Source of the DNA: Macrocystis pyrifera
Lineage: Eukaryota; Sar; Phaeophyceae; Laminariales; Laminariaceae
NCBI GenBank assembly: GCA_031763025.1
Contig: JASSKH010000035.1
Span: forward strand, 1,524,320 to 1,588,319
Direction of reading: 5' to 3'
DNA length: 64,000 bases
A program made the translations under genes and the position numbers. Positions 32,717-46,200 of the stretch are shown piece by piece; within the stretch, counting starts at the first letter, position 1, and each line of letters opens with the position of its first letter. A model generated the notes under the pieces. It was not told where the DNA came from. It did no database searches and worked only from the letters and a program-made list of their open reading frames with translations.

Positions 32717-34603
32717 CTGCAAGTGTTTGGTTGGACTTCGTAAATTCGAGTGTTTAAATTGGGTCTGGATCGAATAGGTATAGGGGAAGTAGTTTTCGGT
32801 GATTGTTAGGCTGCACAATTTGCTTCGTCTCGAACCCAGTTTTTGTCCTGAGGTAATGTAAATGGGATTGATTGTAAGTGGATGCGTCGGCGCTCGTTTA
32901 TGATATCGCAGTGTATAGCTCGCTCTCGGCAGTGTGGTGCATGTCGTTTTGCGGTTTTGTTTTCAAAGTGTATATAGATCCCTTCTGTAGTTCGTATCGC
33001 CAAGTCTGGCTTAACTGCTGTACGCGCCTATCGCCGGTGCTGTGTAGAGGCAAACGCAAGTATTTCGTACCTTCGCTCCTTACATGCTTTTTGTGGTATT
33101 TGTTGTGGCAGAGCTCGCGTGGCCAAAGCTTGGTGAGCAGTTGAGCTGCCAGTTAAGGTCGATTCGCGACGTCAATAATGACCGTCGCCAGCTCTTCGGT
33201 TATCATCTGTTTTTATTGTGGGCAAACCGGTCCATGGAGAGACGCGACCAAGTTGCCCAGGCGGGACAGCCTTCGCTTGGACGTAGATGGACGGTTAAGC
33301 GTGTTCTTCTCGCCGCCTTCACACTTCGTATTAGCCCTGCAGTGTTCATTTCTTATGCGGACTATGAGCAGTAGTCTCCGTGCGTCGGGCCTTAAGGCGT
33401 GATTCCAACCTTTGTGAAGGGGAAATCGCGCGATGTTATTTGTGGTATCGGTTATTTTAGGGTACACACCTGGTATTCCCTACTACTCGTAGCTCCAGAT
33501 TAGAGCTCAACGCACTGCTGTGTCCATTTCCTCATCGCTGTCAAACTGTTGAATGTTTTATTACCTGATACTTTTTTTGTCCGGGCTTGTTTCTTCCATC
33601 GGAGCCCTTGGGATATTGCGGCATCGACAACACGCAAGTATATCATCGTGCTGCGCGCGAGGACAAGGCAGAACAATGTGAACCGAGTCTACCCCGACAC
33701 GAGAGCTGTTGACACATCCATGCCGGGGAAACGAGCAGCAAGAAGAGGGGTTTAATTTCGACCCAATGATATTAAGAAATGCTCTCGAGAGCTTGACCGG
33801 GACAACACGAGCACAGAAGAGCGAGCTTATAGCTGGAGCTCCTTGGCACCACTGCGTCTGTTTGCGTACTTGAACTCAAGCAAGCGTGGTCGCGATAATT
33901 TGCCCCACCTTGTGATATCTCGTTGCCTGGATCATCGTGTACCCTATATTGTACATGGTACACTCTAACAGGCCTTGGACACCCCAGCCAAAGGAATTAC
34001 CAGACATTCTGCAGCTTCATTCAGTTTGCAGTGGCTTCATTCGGGCAGCGCGCGAAGATCGAAAGGGAACGCGCGCTAATACACCACATCACAGGAACTC
34101 ACACACAACGCATCACACGAACTCACGAGGCGGCTTAAACGCGAAGGGGATAGATGGAATGATCTTAAAGTAAAGCTCGCCAGATACGTACGTAATTCAC
34201 GCGTACGAGTAGCGTCGTTAATTATTATCGTTGCTCTGGGTGTGCCAAGCCTACATTATGTGCCTTCACACCGCCGTTACGTTATCATGCCCAAAAAAGG
34301 GGAATTACCACATCAAAATATCAAATAAATCCATCAAGAGGCGAACGCTCCTACACTTTGCGGTTTTCGCACGTTTTTCTACAACAAGGACAATCATCGA
34401 GAACGTCGCCGGCACGAACACCAAGAAAAAACGGACATGGCGGGCTAAAACAGCTCCCGCCCTCACATAGGAACACGCCATCGATTACCCCTCGACCTCT
34501 CCCACTAGTACAATTCCCCCCCCCCACTTCCCGCTCCGTAGCGGCGCAGAACGGCGGGATCAGGACGGGGCTGTTGAGTGTTTCCCGTTTTGCTACTCAA
34601 CGA
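32717..34603. other. Convergent intergenic region
   Basis: Between the stop codons of the GUCD1-type gene (+) and the isomerase (-). T-rich stretches after 32717 suit a 3' untranslated region. No gene-like frame or known repeat seen. Confidence 0.5.
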
Positions 34604-37600
34604 TCAGAAGTTGGGAGCGGCCGAACCCCTGGGAGTCATCGGGCCCCAGTTGAGATTGGTGTGTGCCATGGCGATGTGAAGTTCCGAAAGCTTTCCCGAC
34701 ACCAGGGTGCAATGGGTGTTGGCTGGCAAGAAAAAAATACCCCCAGCTGCGGCTTCAATCTGGAGAGCGAACGCAAATCATCATGGTTTAGGTCGGGGGG
34801 AGGGGGGGGGGGGGGTGCTCATTTGTTGACTGACTTAATCATTGGACCATTGGCCACGCACCCCTTTCGAGACGTTTCAGATTTGGGGGGGGGGGGTGTA
34901 CTCATGTGCATGGCCGTAGTCGTATGACCATAGAGAGCGTATCTATTGGTGCTCCTGGCGGTCTGAGTCGTTGTTTCGCGGCGGGTTTTCTCCTCTCAGT
35001 ATTTGTTGAAATATAACAGCTTGTGTCCACCGTCTGAAATATCGCGTGACTAGCCAACCAGCTGGGGGGGATGATACGACAGAGTTGTTGGACCTATATA
35101 GTTTTTTTTGGTGGAGTCGTGGCATTTTGGAAGAGAGGAGGAATGGTAAACCTAACCCGGGGGAAATATGACTTCTGCTTCTATACGAGGAAGAGGTGTG
35201 CCATCTGATCTCTCAAAATCTGTAGTAGGCCCACAGCTTCTTCTGTCCTTCGCTTCGACCACGAGGGTAGAGGAGTACCGACAGACTCGAGGACATATAA
35301 TGACCTGGGTCTTTGCGCGTGCGCGTGATGAGATTGGAGATGATGCTTTCAGGTGTGCCAAAGACTGATGGGCTTGCTACTTTGCACCGACCGGAAACTA
35401 AAATACTAGATTGGCCTTGAGTTATGTCATTGATGTTTCATCGCCACGAGAGTGACCTCCACTATGCATTATGCGCCGCGCACGATCATAACGAATGGCC
35501 CATCACACTGGTGTTGGTGAGGATCAAGGTGTCGGGCGTTGAGGCCGTACAGCCCGCCCATTTACTCATTTGGGCACCTACTGTAATGGGGGAGGGGTAC
35601 ATTCACGTCATGCGTGGCCGAAGTCGTATCGCCATAGACCCTCGCATCCGTGGAATGCCGGGACGAGGCACGTCGAGTTTTCGCCGACCAGCAGGGGGGG
35701 AGGGGGGTGTACTCATTATCATGCATGGCCGTAGTCATATGACCATAGACCCTCGCATCCCTACAATGCCGGGACGGACCACGTCGGGTTTTCACTGATC
35801 AGGCAGACATTGCTTGCACCAAGCGCAGGGGGAAGGATTAAAGTACATGAGCGTCTGGACTGCGCATGGGTGCATTTTGGTGGCCAAGCGGGGTTGACTG
35901 TGGTCTATCGGTAGGCTATCATCCCTGCTGGCGGTTGGTACGGGGCTCGGATCCCGGCCGGCGTGTTACACAAGGCGCTTCTGGGGTATTTTTCCGTTGC
36001 GAAACGGGCGCGCGCGTTGCCGGAATTCGATGGACATCGATGAGCAGAAGGAATGCTGAACCCTATACACGATAAAATAAGGCATGTACTCAGGGGGGGA
36101 AGGGACGACACCTGTGACCACGACTTGTCTTGAAGGCCGTTGCGGGTAAAATCTTTCATGGGTTGAGCTGGAAAGCAAGAGCGATACACGAAAACAAAAA
36201 AAGCAGGAGAAGCCATCTCCGTGAGCGGCCTCGGCGTGCTTTAATTTGGACGACTTAACAACAGTCGTAATCATCCGTGGCACCGCACAGAGAAAGAGGA
36301 GGCCTGCCCCTGACCAATTCTCCGCTATCCACGCCGCATGAACCCGCCAACCGTACCATATATCTACCACACTTCACCAATTCACGCAACGCCACGCCAC
36401 TCCTTCCGCCAGCCCCCCGTAACTCGCGCGTGGATTGGGTGACACGATCGACCTTTTCTTACCTCCTTGCCTGTGTCTTCGTCGAGCAACAAACCTCCCT
36501 GAGTGCCCTTGAGTGTCACCAGCACTGCAGGCACTGGCATCGGCTCCAAGCCATAAACATCATTCGCAGGCACCTTGCAGGGTTTCGATGGGGTGCGTAC
36601 GGGGCTCGCTCGTTACGGGCGCGTTTCAGCTTGATGGAATTTTCTGCTCGGTTAAATACTGTACCACGTGAAATATATCGCGTCAGGATTTCGTTTCATG
36701 CTTGGTAGAGGGGGGGGTAGAGGAGGAATCAGCGCTATGGAAAATACGCTTGTGATATGCTGTAAGAGCTAAATCTGCTGCAAAAGGAGTTGACTGAAAT
36801 TATTCCGATATTGCTATGGAGATGGTTACGCCCAGTGCAATGGCGCATGTTCAGTCAAGTTTTGGTCGAGCTCACAGTTGACTTATGTTTAATGTATACC
36901 AAAACCGTGAGAGGGAGATATGAGTGAAGCTGCTACTGTGCTTCACCGCGCGAGACACCTTGTTATGGCCGTATCGTGGTTCACGAACAAACCATAACCC
37001 TTCCAAATGCACCAAGCACCACTCAGGAAAACATCTAGACAATCCCACAGAGCACTGCGCGGGCAAAGCGAGGCCGTGAAGACTCACGTGGATGTCTTCG
37101 ATCTCGAAATCAGCGACGGGAGGCGTAAAGCGCTTGCGGTTTTCGTCCACGATGTTCGGGTGCAGCACCGCCGGCGCGGCCATGTTGTAGGACAGCATGT
37201 CCACCAACAGATCCACGTCGCGGTACTTGGGGGTCAGGGCGCACCGCACGACATTGTTGGAGCACGCCATGCACTGAAAGGAAGGGCAAAAAAAAGTGAG
37301 TGCTCGTCCGTCGGAAATGAATCGCGGGGGCTTTCCGTGGTCGCATAAAGATGGAAGCGGGAGATGGAGACAACGGATACATGCTTTTCCTGCAGGGCAA
37401 TAGAATGATATACAAGGTAGGCTGCAGCAAGAGGTGTGCTCTGTTGAGGCATGAGGAACGCCCTTCCGGGGTCGGAGCTCTTCCTGACAGTCCCCAACAG
37501 TTCCATAAAGCAAGCCTTACGTTTCGCGATGCAACCCCACAGGCAACAGCTCAATACGTCTCTTGCAACATCGCGGAAAACCTATGATGATGCGAAAACG

Positions 37601-40600
37601 GAGTGTTTGATAGCGGCTTTTATAGGACTGGATAAGTTGGTGCTTTGAACTCGATTATTGAAGTTCCGCGTATGAAAGGGGGGGCAGAGTACGAGCGTGC
37701 TTTCGCGAGAGACACAACATAGCGTACAGCAACGGAATTACCCGACGCTGCACAATATCTGTACAGTGTGATGATTCTACAGTATTTCCTCTGGTCCTTC
37801 TGCTCCGTATCATACACGTCCACCCTTCACGGGCGCATCTACACCCAGAGCTCTATTGGTAGCCTTGTTCCAGTCTATGGCAGTGAAGCCCTGCCCTCCC
37901 GTGGACTCTTTAGGGAAACATCATCCTACGCTGTGGTTATTTGTCGTCTTGGACGGGCCGACGCTTACATTGCAGTATTTTAGTAGACCGGTCAGCGTAA
38001 CATATGCATACAGCTTGTTTTGGGCATGTATTTCTCACGGACCTTACGCTTTTCAGCGCGGCACGCATGACAACAGAAGCAGTACCTCGAGAATATCCCC
38101 GCGAAGGTAGGCGTGGGGTTCGTCGACAGTCATAAAGAACGCCTTGCCAGTCTTGAGCATCAGCAGGTTGAGCACCAAGGGCATCAGAATGCCGAGATCT
38201 CCGGGTATTCGGTAGACAACCGTAGCATCACGCGGATCACATCGGGGTTTTCCTTCTTCATCCTGAACGAGTTCGCGGCCACGGCGGAGACAACACATGG
38301 TGGGGGTGACTATGACAATCTCTAGGCAATCGGTACAGTCGAAGACGGGAACAAGCACAAGTCCTTGATGTTGTCCCTGATTATACTACCAGGTGTTGTT
38401 TAGAGTGACGTGAGAATTGAACACTCCGCGCGTCGCGTGTTGCTTTCCCCTCATCACAACTCCTCTCCTATCCTCGAACCGTTGAGAAAAGTGGAACCAC
38501 TACGGTCCAGCTGGGTGGTTCCGGTGTCTCAACTCAACACACAGGAAAGAGGCTTCGAGGATCTCCCTTCCGCAACTATGATCACCCTGTCGATTGATTT
38601 TTCTAGGTAACCCCTCTCTGTGTGTAATACTGTGGCAAGAGTTTTCTGACTCCCTGCGGGAATCGCCACACCTCTATCCTAACCCGGGTGTCTTCAACAT
38701 ACTACTCTGTCTAGAACACCCCATGGGGTCGCGCCCACTGGTTTCTCCTCTAGTCGTGCCCACTGCCCGCCAAGATCCCCAAGTTTTTTACACGCTCACC
38801 TTTTGTCCAAAGCCTCTGCCGCAAGGGACCCCTGCCGAAACCGGCTGTCGAACATTGTTTCCGTAAACTGGGCCTTCTGCTCCTCCTCGTCTCTCCCCTG
38901 AGGTGACGAATAAAGCGCAGTCGTAACGATCCGAATCGACAGCGACGGGTGCGTTGGTCACAAGGGATAGCCTATTTATCTACTCGGTCAGCGCAGGTTG
39001 GCTTGGTGGGTAGATCGTCCGCTTCTGAGCATGGCATGCGTGGGTTCGAGTCCTAACATGATCATTTATTATTCTAGGTTGAAAAAGGCTCGAAGTTTCT
39101 TCATTTCTCAGACCATCAGCGCGTGGCGAGGGGTTCGTCCCGGAGATCAACGCCGAGACCGAGTCGAACAACGTACACATTTTGTTGGTGGTAAGGGGTA
39201 TCCTACTTCCACTCAGTCACCAAGTGGGCTATTAGTAGCCAGTAGGCACTGCACCAGGGTGAACCCTTAACGTTTCTTGCGAATTGCAACTGGTGGAACC
39301 AGTAGAACGATTCCTTGCCCCCCCTCTTCGATCCCCCCACCCTTCCCTCCCCAAATGAGTTGTGTGTCTGGGGGTGTTCTAGCTAAACGTTTAATGTCGC
39401 ATATAGCTTGAGGCGACAGCCGCTGCAGTTGGCGAGATAACGCCGCTTGGATCTCCACGAGGCCGCTGGATCTCCACGGGTTTTCTTAAACTAATTTGCG
39501 AGGTCTTTTCTCGCGAGGTACAGCACGTATTTGTTGCTCGCTGCCGCCCGCCAACCACTCACGGCGCAGTCAAAATATACCGAACATGAACGTTGGAAAG
39601 CGGGAGACATGCCGGTCCACATCAATTATCGATTTCCGTTTCCGTCGACCATGCGCGCAACAGTAGTGGCACTCGAATAGAACGTTCCTTCACGTCAGTT
39701 GCTTACCTCCCCGTGGCTCATCTTGACTTCTCCCTCGTTGAATTCGACCTCGTCGACTCGAGGGATGCCGGATGCCCAGTCCAGCCTGGCGACCAAAAGG
39801 TCCACCTGAGTTCTCACTTTTTCGTCGGGGGCATTGTTGTAGGAGCGGAAGAGTTCTCGAAGAGCGAACTTCTGCCTCTCCACATCGTCGCCGGCCGTCA
39901 TCATCTGGTTTTCATGCGGCGTTGAGCATGAACGTTGTACCCTTCATTCACTTGATTAGGCCACATGGTATTATTAAATTTACGATGACCATCTGCCGGT
40001 GGGTGATGCATTCCGATATTACTGTTCAGACTACAGGAGATGTTTCAAGCGTGGTACGGCAGGCACCGATTGTGTAGCACGTAAAACTAAAAAACGATTG
40101 CGTAGCCCTAAACCATCAAATCGCTGCGGTACATCAAACGGTTTAGAGCGGAAGCAATGGTTTTAACTTAGATGACGCACAAGGGATGTTCAGACGAGCT
40201 CTTGAGGAGAGTGTGACGCTGAAACTCGAACGCACGTCGACAGGCGTTTCCCTTTTTGCTCTTTTTCGCATGCTAGCCTTTTCATTATTAATAATTTTAA
40301 TACGTAAAACAGGTTGCCGAGCACGATCCGTGTCACCGCCGCTGCATGTCATCATCGGCGGGCGTGCTTCAAACGTCAAGCGCTCGCCCCATGACCCCTA
40401 TCGGCCGCTGTTCACATGTTTTGATAGACACACCTGGTGGATGGCTTCGAGAGACACGAGGGCGAGCAGCTCCGGAAAGAAGTGCAGGTTCCAGATTATT
40501 TCCATGAAGGGACGGAAGCCGCAGAGGGCCTCGAAGTCGGACAGCGTCACCGCCATCTCCGGCTTGTGGTTGTCATCCGCGTAGACGTCGGGTCTCTCGG

Positions 40601-42554
40601 CATGGAGCCTCTCAGCGAGCTTCTTGTTAGGGTGCGCCTGTCAGGGAGCGCATCAAACACGCGGGGGTAGCCGCTGTTTTTGTTTGCCGCGCAATATGCA
40701 TATATATATATATATTCGTTGGTCGTCGCCAAGCGTTCAGTCATTAAACGTCAGGCGCGACCTGTCCATTTGCGGCCGAAGTGCTGAACCACGTTTTGCG
40801 ATGGAGCCTGATTTTGTGCAGGAGCAATCACACACAAGACAGGCGTGATCCAAACCCCCTAATCCAGAGGTCCCTAGTCTGAGTAACTCCGAGCCAAGCC
40901 AAAAAAACTACCGCTACTCTGCAAGAGCGCAAGCACAAGCCGGAGTCTATACAGTCGGTCAGACTGGACGTGCGTAACTATAAGAAGAATTCACATTCGC
41001 CCCATTCGGTTGCCTGACTCGGGGTCAATAACTTTCTAGCGTGTTCGACGTGTGCGTATAGTGATCTTAAGACGACCAACAACTTGCTATGGATCGACCA
41101 GTCAGAACGGGCATTGCACAACTTTCTGTCGGCCTTCTTGACCTTTGAGGCATTCTCGGCCAAAAAATGCAGGGGGCTACATATCGTTACGTGTTCGTGA
41201 ACAACAAAGGGGGGAAACATAACGCTCTGGGTCGTACTAATTTAGGGAAAATCTTCAACCGACCTACTGTAACTTCGTCTGGTCGGTTAATCTCGTGGTA
41301 TTTCGCGCCAGGTACGCATTCTTAGACGATCCAGGCCAGCTTACGTAGGCGAGTGTGTTTCGGCCGGCTCACCTGGATGCTCAGAGCTTTGTTGATGGAA
41401 ATAACCTTGAAGAGAAACGGAAGGTCTCCTTTGTGGGCTATGTCACCCAGAGCGTCGGGTTCGGAAGTGAGGTGATCCTGCAGCAAACCAGCGCGCGCGA
41501 ACGAGCGAAGCCGAGCAAGAGCCCGAAGAGTCATGAACAGTGCCTGACTTCTGCATCTAGCAACAAGGATAAGGGATTCGTGTGACGGAGTGCCATATGG
41601 GATACATACGTAGCAATGTAAGCTGTGATGAGAGTTTAGACTTAACAGGCTACGTGACGCTAAGCTTCTGGCAGGCGGGACAAATGTCAGGAAATAGGGG
41701 ATGCTCAAGACGTCTTGACTGCTGCCACTTTGCAATTTGCAGTGATACGCACACACGGGATTTTCTTAGTGTTTGCAAACGATCATTGCTTGCGGCCTCA
41801 AGGCGCATGCATAGCTCTGCGTTCATACTTGCTGTAAGTAAATACCGGCGATGAAAAAAACTGCAGTATCGTTGAGCCGCAAGCGGGCCTTGCATCTATC
41901 ATCCCCCTGAAACAGAGAAAGGAGTGATGCATGCGATAACACCACCTTGAGAAGAGGCCCGACGTTTCCGCTGTTGGTGAGCAGGTTGGAGGGGCCGCTG
42001 GGATGCGTTCCGATCCACATCTCTGCGTACGGCTCGTCGGCGTCTACTTTGTAGGATTTGTCACCGGCAGCCTTCAAGCTCGCCACCACGCTCTGGTCGC
42101 CCGGCTTTCCCCAGGCATATTTCTGGCCTCAGTAAGAGAAGCGATGGAACAGAAGTTGTCAAAGTCTCGGCGTGCAAGTGCGGTGCATATAACGCCTTAC
42201 GGCGAGCCATAGCGCTAGGTCCCAGATTTGTATGTGCTTGGTCGGGCGGCGACGATGTGAACGTAACTTTTGCCCGACCTCCAACATCACACGCAACGTT
42301 GGTTATGCGCATACATTTACAGTACGTACAGCTGGACACTCAAACTATCTCATGACATGACGGCGAAGTACTCGTGAGTAGTCTCACAGAGCATTGGGCT
42401 CGCACTGGACTGCTGCTGTGCGTCATATATTCCTACACCTGCTCACGATCCACATCCAGCAGTCCCACCGCGCATATGCATGCTCATAAATTCCCACCGT
42501 GTGTATGAGCGGTTCGTAATTCACCTGAACGAAGCTTGACATGCGCCGCGCCAT
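34604..42554 (-). CDS. MPI: Mannose-6-phosphate isomerase, type I (phosphomannose isomerase), complete
   Basis: Cytosolic zinc enzyme interconverting fructose-6-P and mannose-6-P, the entry to GDP-mannose and, in brown algae, alginate and fucan precursors. Nine minus-strand exons: 42554-42525, 42122-41946, 41477-41373, 40637-40434, 39904-39707, 38262-38086, 37273-37088, 36573-36463, 34759-34604. They give 447 aa, a usual family length. Every intron is phase 0. The start [10 protein letters not shown] joins KYAWGKPGD, then [94 protein letters not shown] and [14 protein letters not shown]. Zinc ligands Gln104, His106, Glu131 and His288 and catalytic Arg307 are present. Exon 6 has a competing frame near its start (see findings). 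Stop TGA at 34604-34606. Confidence 0.95.
34798..34932 (-). repeat. Nested family B and family A ends, minus orientation
   Basis: A G-run then GTGCTCATTTGTTGACTGAC ... CCTTTCGAGACG (family B reversed) is followed at 34885 by a second G-run and TGCATGGCCGTAGTCGTATG (family A reversed). It lies in the last intron of the isomerase gene, in sense with that gene. Confidence 0.6.
35585..35826 (-). repeat. Family A repeat, two tandem end units, minus orientation
   Basis: Two successive copies of the terminal unit, each G-run (poly-C on minus), CATGCGTGGCCGAAGTCGTA / CATGCATGGCCGTAGTCATA, then GACCCTCGCATCC and TCGGGTTTTC-type blocks. The second extends to GCTTGCACCAAGCGC. Last intron of the isomerase gene. 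Confidence 0.75.
35880..36200 (+). mobile_element. tRNA-derived SINE-like element, copy 2
   Basis: The head resembles a class II tRNA: TGGCCAAGCGGGG (A box) and GGGCTCGGATCCCGG (B box). The body at 36025-36195 is shared with copy 1: GAATGCTGAACCCTATACAC, AGGGACGACACCTGTGACCA, GGGTAAAATC. It lies antisense in the last intron of the isomerase gene. Confidence 0.6.
38990..39062 (+). repeat. tRNA-like fragment with perfect B box
   Basis: GGCTTGGTGGGTAGATCGTC (A-box-like) and GTGGGTTCGAGTCC (B box) are spaced as in tRNA. Stems do not pair well enough for a working tRNA, and the head resembles SINE copy 1. Antisense in isomerase intron 5. Confidence 0.45.
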
Positions 42555-43280
42555 GTTCTTCTCGCGCTGCTGCTGCTGCAACCCAGGTGGCTCGTCGAAA
42601 ACGAGGCAACGGCGCTACGGGAGAGGCTCCGGCTAGGAAAGGGCACCGCGTGTCCAACCAGTGCTGGTGAAAACTCGCCGAGCGTTCTCTCACCGTGTTC
42701 CGCTCGAGCTGCTCCAGCGCGCAACGAAAGGCACTCGCGGTTCGGGCGAGAGACGCGATGACGAGATATAGCAGCGGGACTTGCGCGAACAATACCAATT
42801 GGGGCAGCGACAGCCGTCTGTCTGTGCTCCTGAGCGAAGTCAAACGGATGCGATCACGAAAGAGGAGCGCAGGTGTGAAGAATATACTCTTTCCGCGAAG
42901 CTTCACAGCCGCACGGCGAGTGGTTGGTATGTTGATGTGGGCGGACGGCTGCTGTCGCATCGACAAGCGCGAACGAATGCGTAACTATTTGCGTTCTGAA
43001 CCGGCACTTTCCATATTTTGATCGCTTTTCCCGCACCCGGTGGTACCCAGTACCAGATACCATGTACCATATAATATGGTGTTTAGTTCATGGTATAAAG
43101 CTTTATTCAAATAAAATATGGTATCTGACAGTCTTGTGTTTTCTTCTGTCATCAGGTGTGCTGTACCACAGGTGTGCTGTACTTCAGCAGCAGCAGGCAA
43201 CCTTCTCGCTCACTTTGCACTGTCGCTGCCTCGCGCAGCCGAGCACTTCCGGAGGTCCACGTTGATACATATTTAGGACC
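42555..43280. promoter_or_regulatory. Shared upstream region of a divergent gene pair
   Basis: 726 bp separate the isomerase ATG (minus, 42554) from the WDR24 ATG (plus, 43281), so both promoters must lie here or overlap. A palindromic AT-rich patch (ACCATATAATATGGTGT) stands at 43067-43083, with nearby GTACCA repeats. No core motif is proven. Confidence 0.55.
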
Positions 43281-46200
43281 ATGTCCACGTCTGCTGCATA
43301 CACTGCTTCTGCCGCTGCCGATTCCGCTCTGAAAGCTGGTGTGGTCGCCGAACTAACCCTTGCCAAAAGTGGGTCTTCCCCCTTGAGCTCCATCAGCTTA
43401 TCCAGCGACCAGAGGCATGGTGTCGTGGGAGGGCGTGAGCTGATGAAGGTGCGGCGCTTGCAAGACAGCAACGAGGGAAGCTTGATAGGCGGCTAGGTGT
43501 CTTCCAAAGAAGCTGATTTGCTTGTTCGTTGAGTGTTGGCGCGCGCTGTCACGTGTGCTGTAGTTCTGGTTGAAACCAGAGTTGAATCATGCGTTTTGAA
43601 CCGCGTTTGTCTTTGTTCTCAGGCTGCTTCTTCTGTCCGGAAATGTAAAGACGTTTATACATCGATATAAATACAAAACGGTCCTTAAATTTACGTACAT
43701 AATAGTGGTATACTGCAGCATTTTCATTCAGAATTCTGCACCGCCGTGTTCGCTTGGTTGTCGCTCGTTCAAAGGTTCGAAGATGTGGGCCTGCTTCCTC
43801 AGGTTGTTCGCTGAGCCTCGGGTCTCAGTTCCCAGGCAAATCCTTCCCATTATTCACGTGATTGTGTTAATAGTCGAAGCTCTTCTTCGAGCCGCAGGGT
43901 AGTGTTTGGCCATCGCGGCGCAGGCAATGATTCGTTCATACGTGCAGTACCTGTGCTGCATATCATTTGACCTGTACGAGAAGGCATAGCTGCAGCGGTT
44001 ACAGCTGTACCCATCGCGGTATCATTCCCCTGGGTACAGCAGTACCAGGTAGAGGTAGCACGGCGGCACCACTGGTCGAGAATATAACATGCTTTGATAT
44101 TCACATCATATATTTATTTCCGGCCAGTTTTGGTACCAGGTACTGGTACACCTCAAGATCTGTGCGGAGGAGAGCGAAAGCGCCGAAGAAGAAACCCAAT
44201 CAGCCCCGCAAAGCGTGTAGACTACTGCTGTACCGTATTTGCTGTGTGTGTTCTTCACATTAAACCGTTCTTCCACTAGTCGACATCCAGCAAGCCCATT
44301 GTCCGTGCTGATTCTTCACCCTAGAAAGATACGAGCTCTGTGGTCACAGACTACGACACAGAGGTAACACACCGTAATGCATTAATAGTCTACGCAATAC
44401 CATGCCTTCGCACTAGGTGCGGCCGACACAACATACATACATACGCCAGCAACCAAAATACACCATAAAGAAAGAGAAGCAACGAAGAAACCAAACCGAA
44501 AAAGAAAAGGAGAAGAATCCTTAATAAATGAATAAAATGTGAAGCCAAAGCTCAGACACATACTTACCCCGAGCATGAGCCAAAAGGCACGTGCAAGGGG
44601 GAAGAAACGGGAAGGAAAAAGGGAACTATGCATCCCGGGGAACACTTAACTAAGTAAAAAGAGAAAGAATGGGTGGGCCAAAATACGCTCGTCACCCACC
44701 CACTATGTAATACTTCTTTCATAAGGATAAGAAGGAGAAAATATAGGGAAAAGTTGAGTCATGGAAAAAAATCAAAGCACCAAGCCATTACATACCGAAC
44801 GGCCGCAGCAGTTGGCGGTACGAGTAGCAAAGAAAAGTCCAACCTAATAGTCGGCCTGGTACCTTGCTACCCTATCTGCGGTCTCTTTGCTCCTCTCTTC
44901 CACCGCGGTTTCCCTGTTACTCCTCCTGTTCCCCCCCCTGCCCCCATACACTTGTACGGTGTTCCTTCCACCCCTCCTACCCCTCCCCCCGTTCCCTCTA
45001 ACACTACCCGCAGCGGATGCACGGCGCTGTCTACTCAGCTTTGCCTCAGCCTCGTGCCACCTGCCCATGAACTGTTCAGCTTCTTCGAGGATTCCCCGGT
45101 ACCACTTTCCCGTCTGTTTTGCTGCAGTGGGCCATAGTGCGGTCCCAACTCCAAAGACTAAGGGGGAGTCTTCCGTTGATCCCTCGGTGGCTTTGAACAC
45201 TCTACGGTCCTCAGCAATGGCCCTAGGCCAAGTCTTGGGCTGCCCGCCTGTTTTCGGGCTCTCCCCACCAGCGATCGTCCCGAACATCAACCGACTGGGC
45301 AATCTGGACGCGAGCGTTTCCTTGCAATATTTGTTGGGTAGGCGCCTATAGCGGCGCTCTCCCGTTGTAGACCACTTGGAATTAGTGCTATAGAGTCATA
45401 TTCAAGTTTCTGGGCAGTGCAATAGTAAAAGGGTTGAGTCTGAATCTTGTGGGAGCCGAAACCGGAAAACAGAACTCTCATGCACTTCTGTTTTTCGTAT
45501 GACCCAGAAGCGTATATCGAGTTTCGTCTTTTCCTATCTTATGGTATTTTGCGTAAGTATGCCGGGGTTTCGTTTGAGTTGGGAGGACGCTGGAGGGAGG
45601 AGTTACCACAATGATATTTGATTCCGCGGACACACGGCAGTACACGGCAGCCGTGCATCCTAGTTGGTACCCGCCGGGTAACATGGGGCTTGCCTTCGCA
45701 GACTCGAGCTTCCTGGCCTAGGTTGACTTCCTTCGACGAACGGTCCCCAAGCTTGGCAGTCTGCTGCAGCATCAAGAAGCAGTGCGTTGACAATGCTGCA
45801 AGCTCAAGAACACAACGACGACACGCCAAGAGCATGCGGTGTAGTCGGTTGTTCGTCATCACCGGAGCTTGGAGTCTCTAGCTACCGCTACATGCCGGGA
45901 TACCGTGTCAGAGATACCGAAAGAGAGTACATCAGTAGTAGCGATGATATGTACAAGTAATAGGCCCGCCAGGTTATGCCTCCTGTGTGGAGTTCAAAAG
46001 CAGTTTCGGCCAGCTCCGGGACGGTACAGAACTGGCGTCTGGTTTCGTCTGGCCAGGCCATTCCCGATCGAAATACAGAAAATAGGTTAGATATTTCTGT
46101 TTTTTGGCCATCGATAAGATTCGGTAAGTCGGATCTGGCACGAAATTCTTCCTGGATCTCTCTACAAACCCTGTTTTGTTTTCCGGTTTCGGCTCCCGTA

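Noticed and set aside
38990..39062. Possible functional tRNA gene
   Set aside because: The B box is perfect, but acceptor and T stems do not pair and the head resembles a SINE head, so only a tRNA-like fragment is claimed.
43184..43471. 96-codon minus-strand frame rich in Ala/Glu
   Set aside because: It is antisense to the first WDR24 exon. The plus strand gives an ATG, the SSDQRHGVVGGRELMK segment and a phase-0 join to the next exon, so the plus strand is the coding one.
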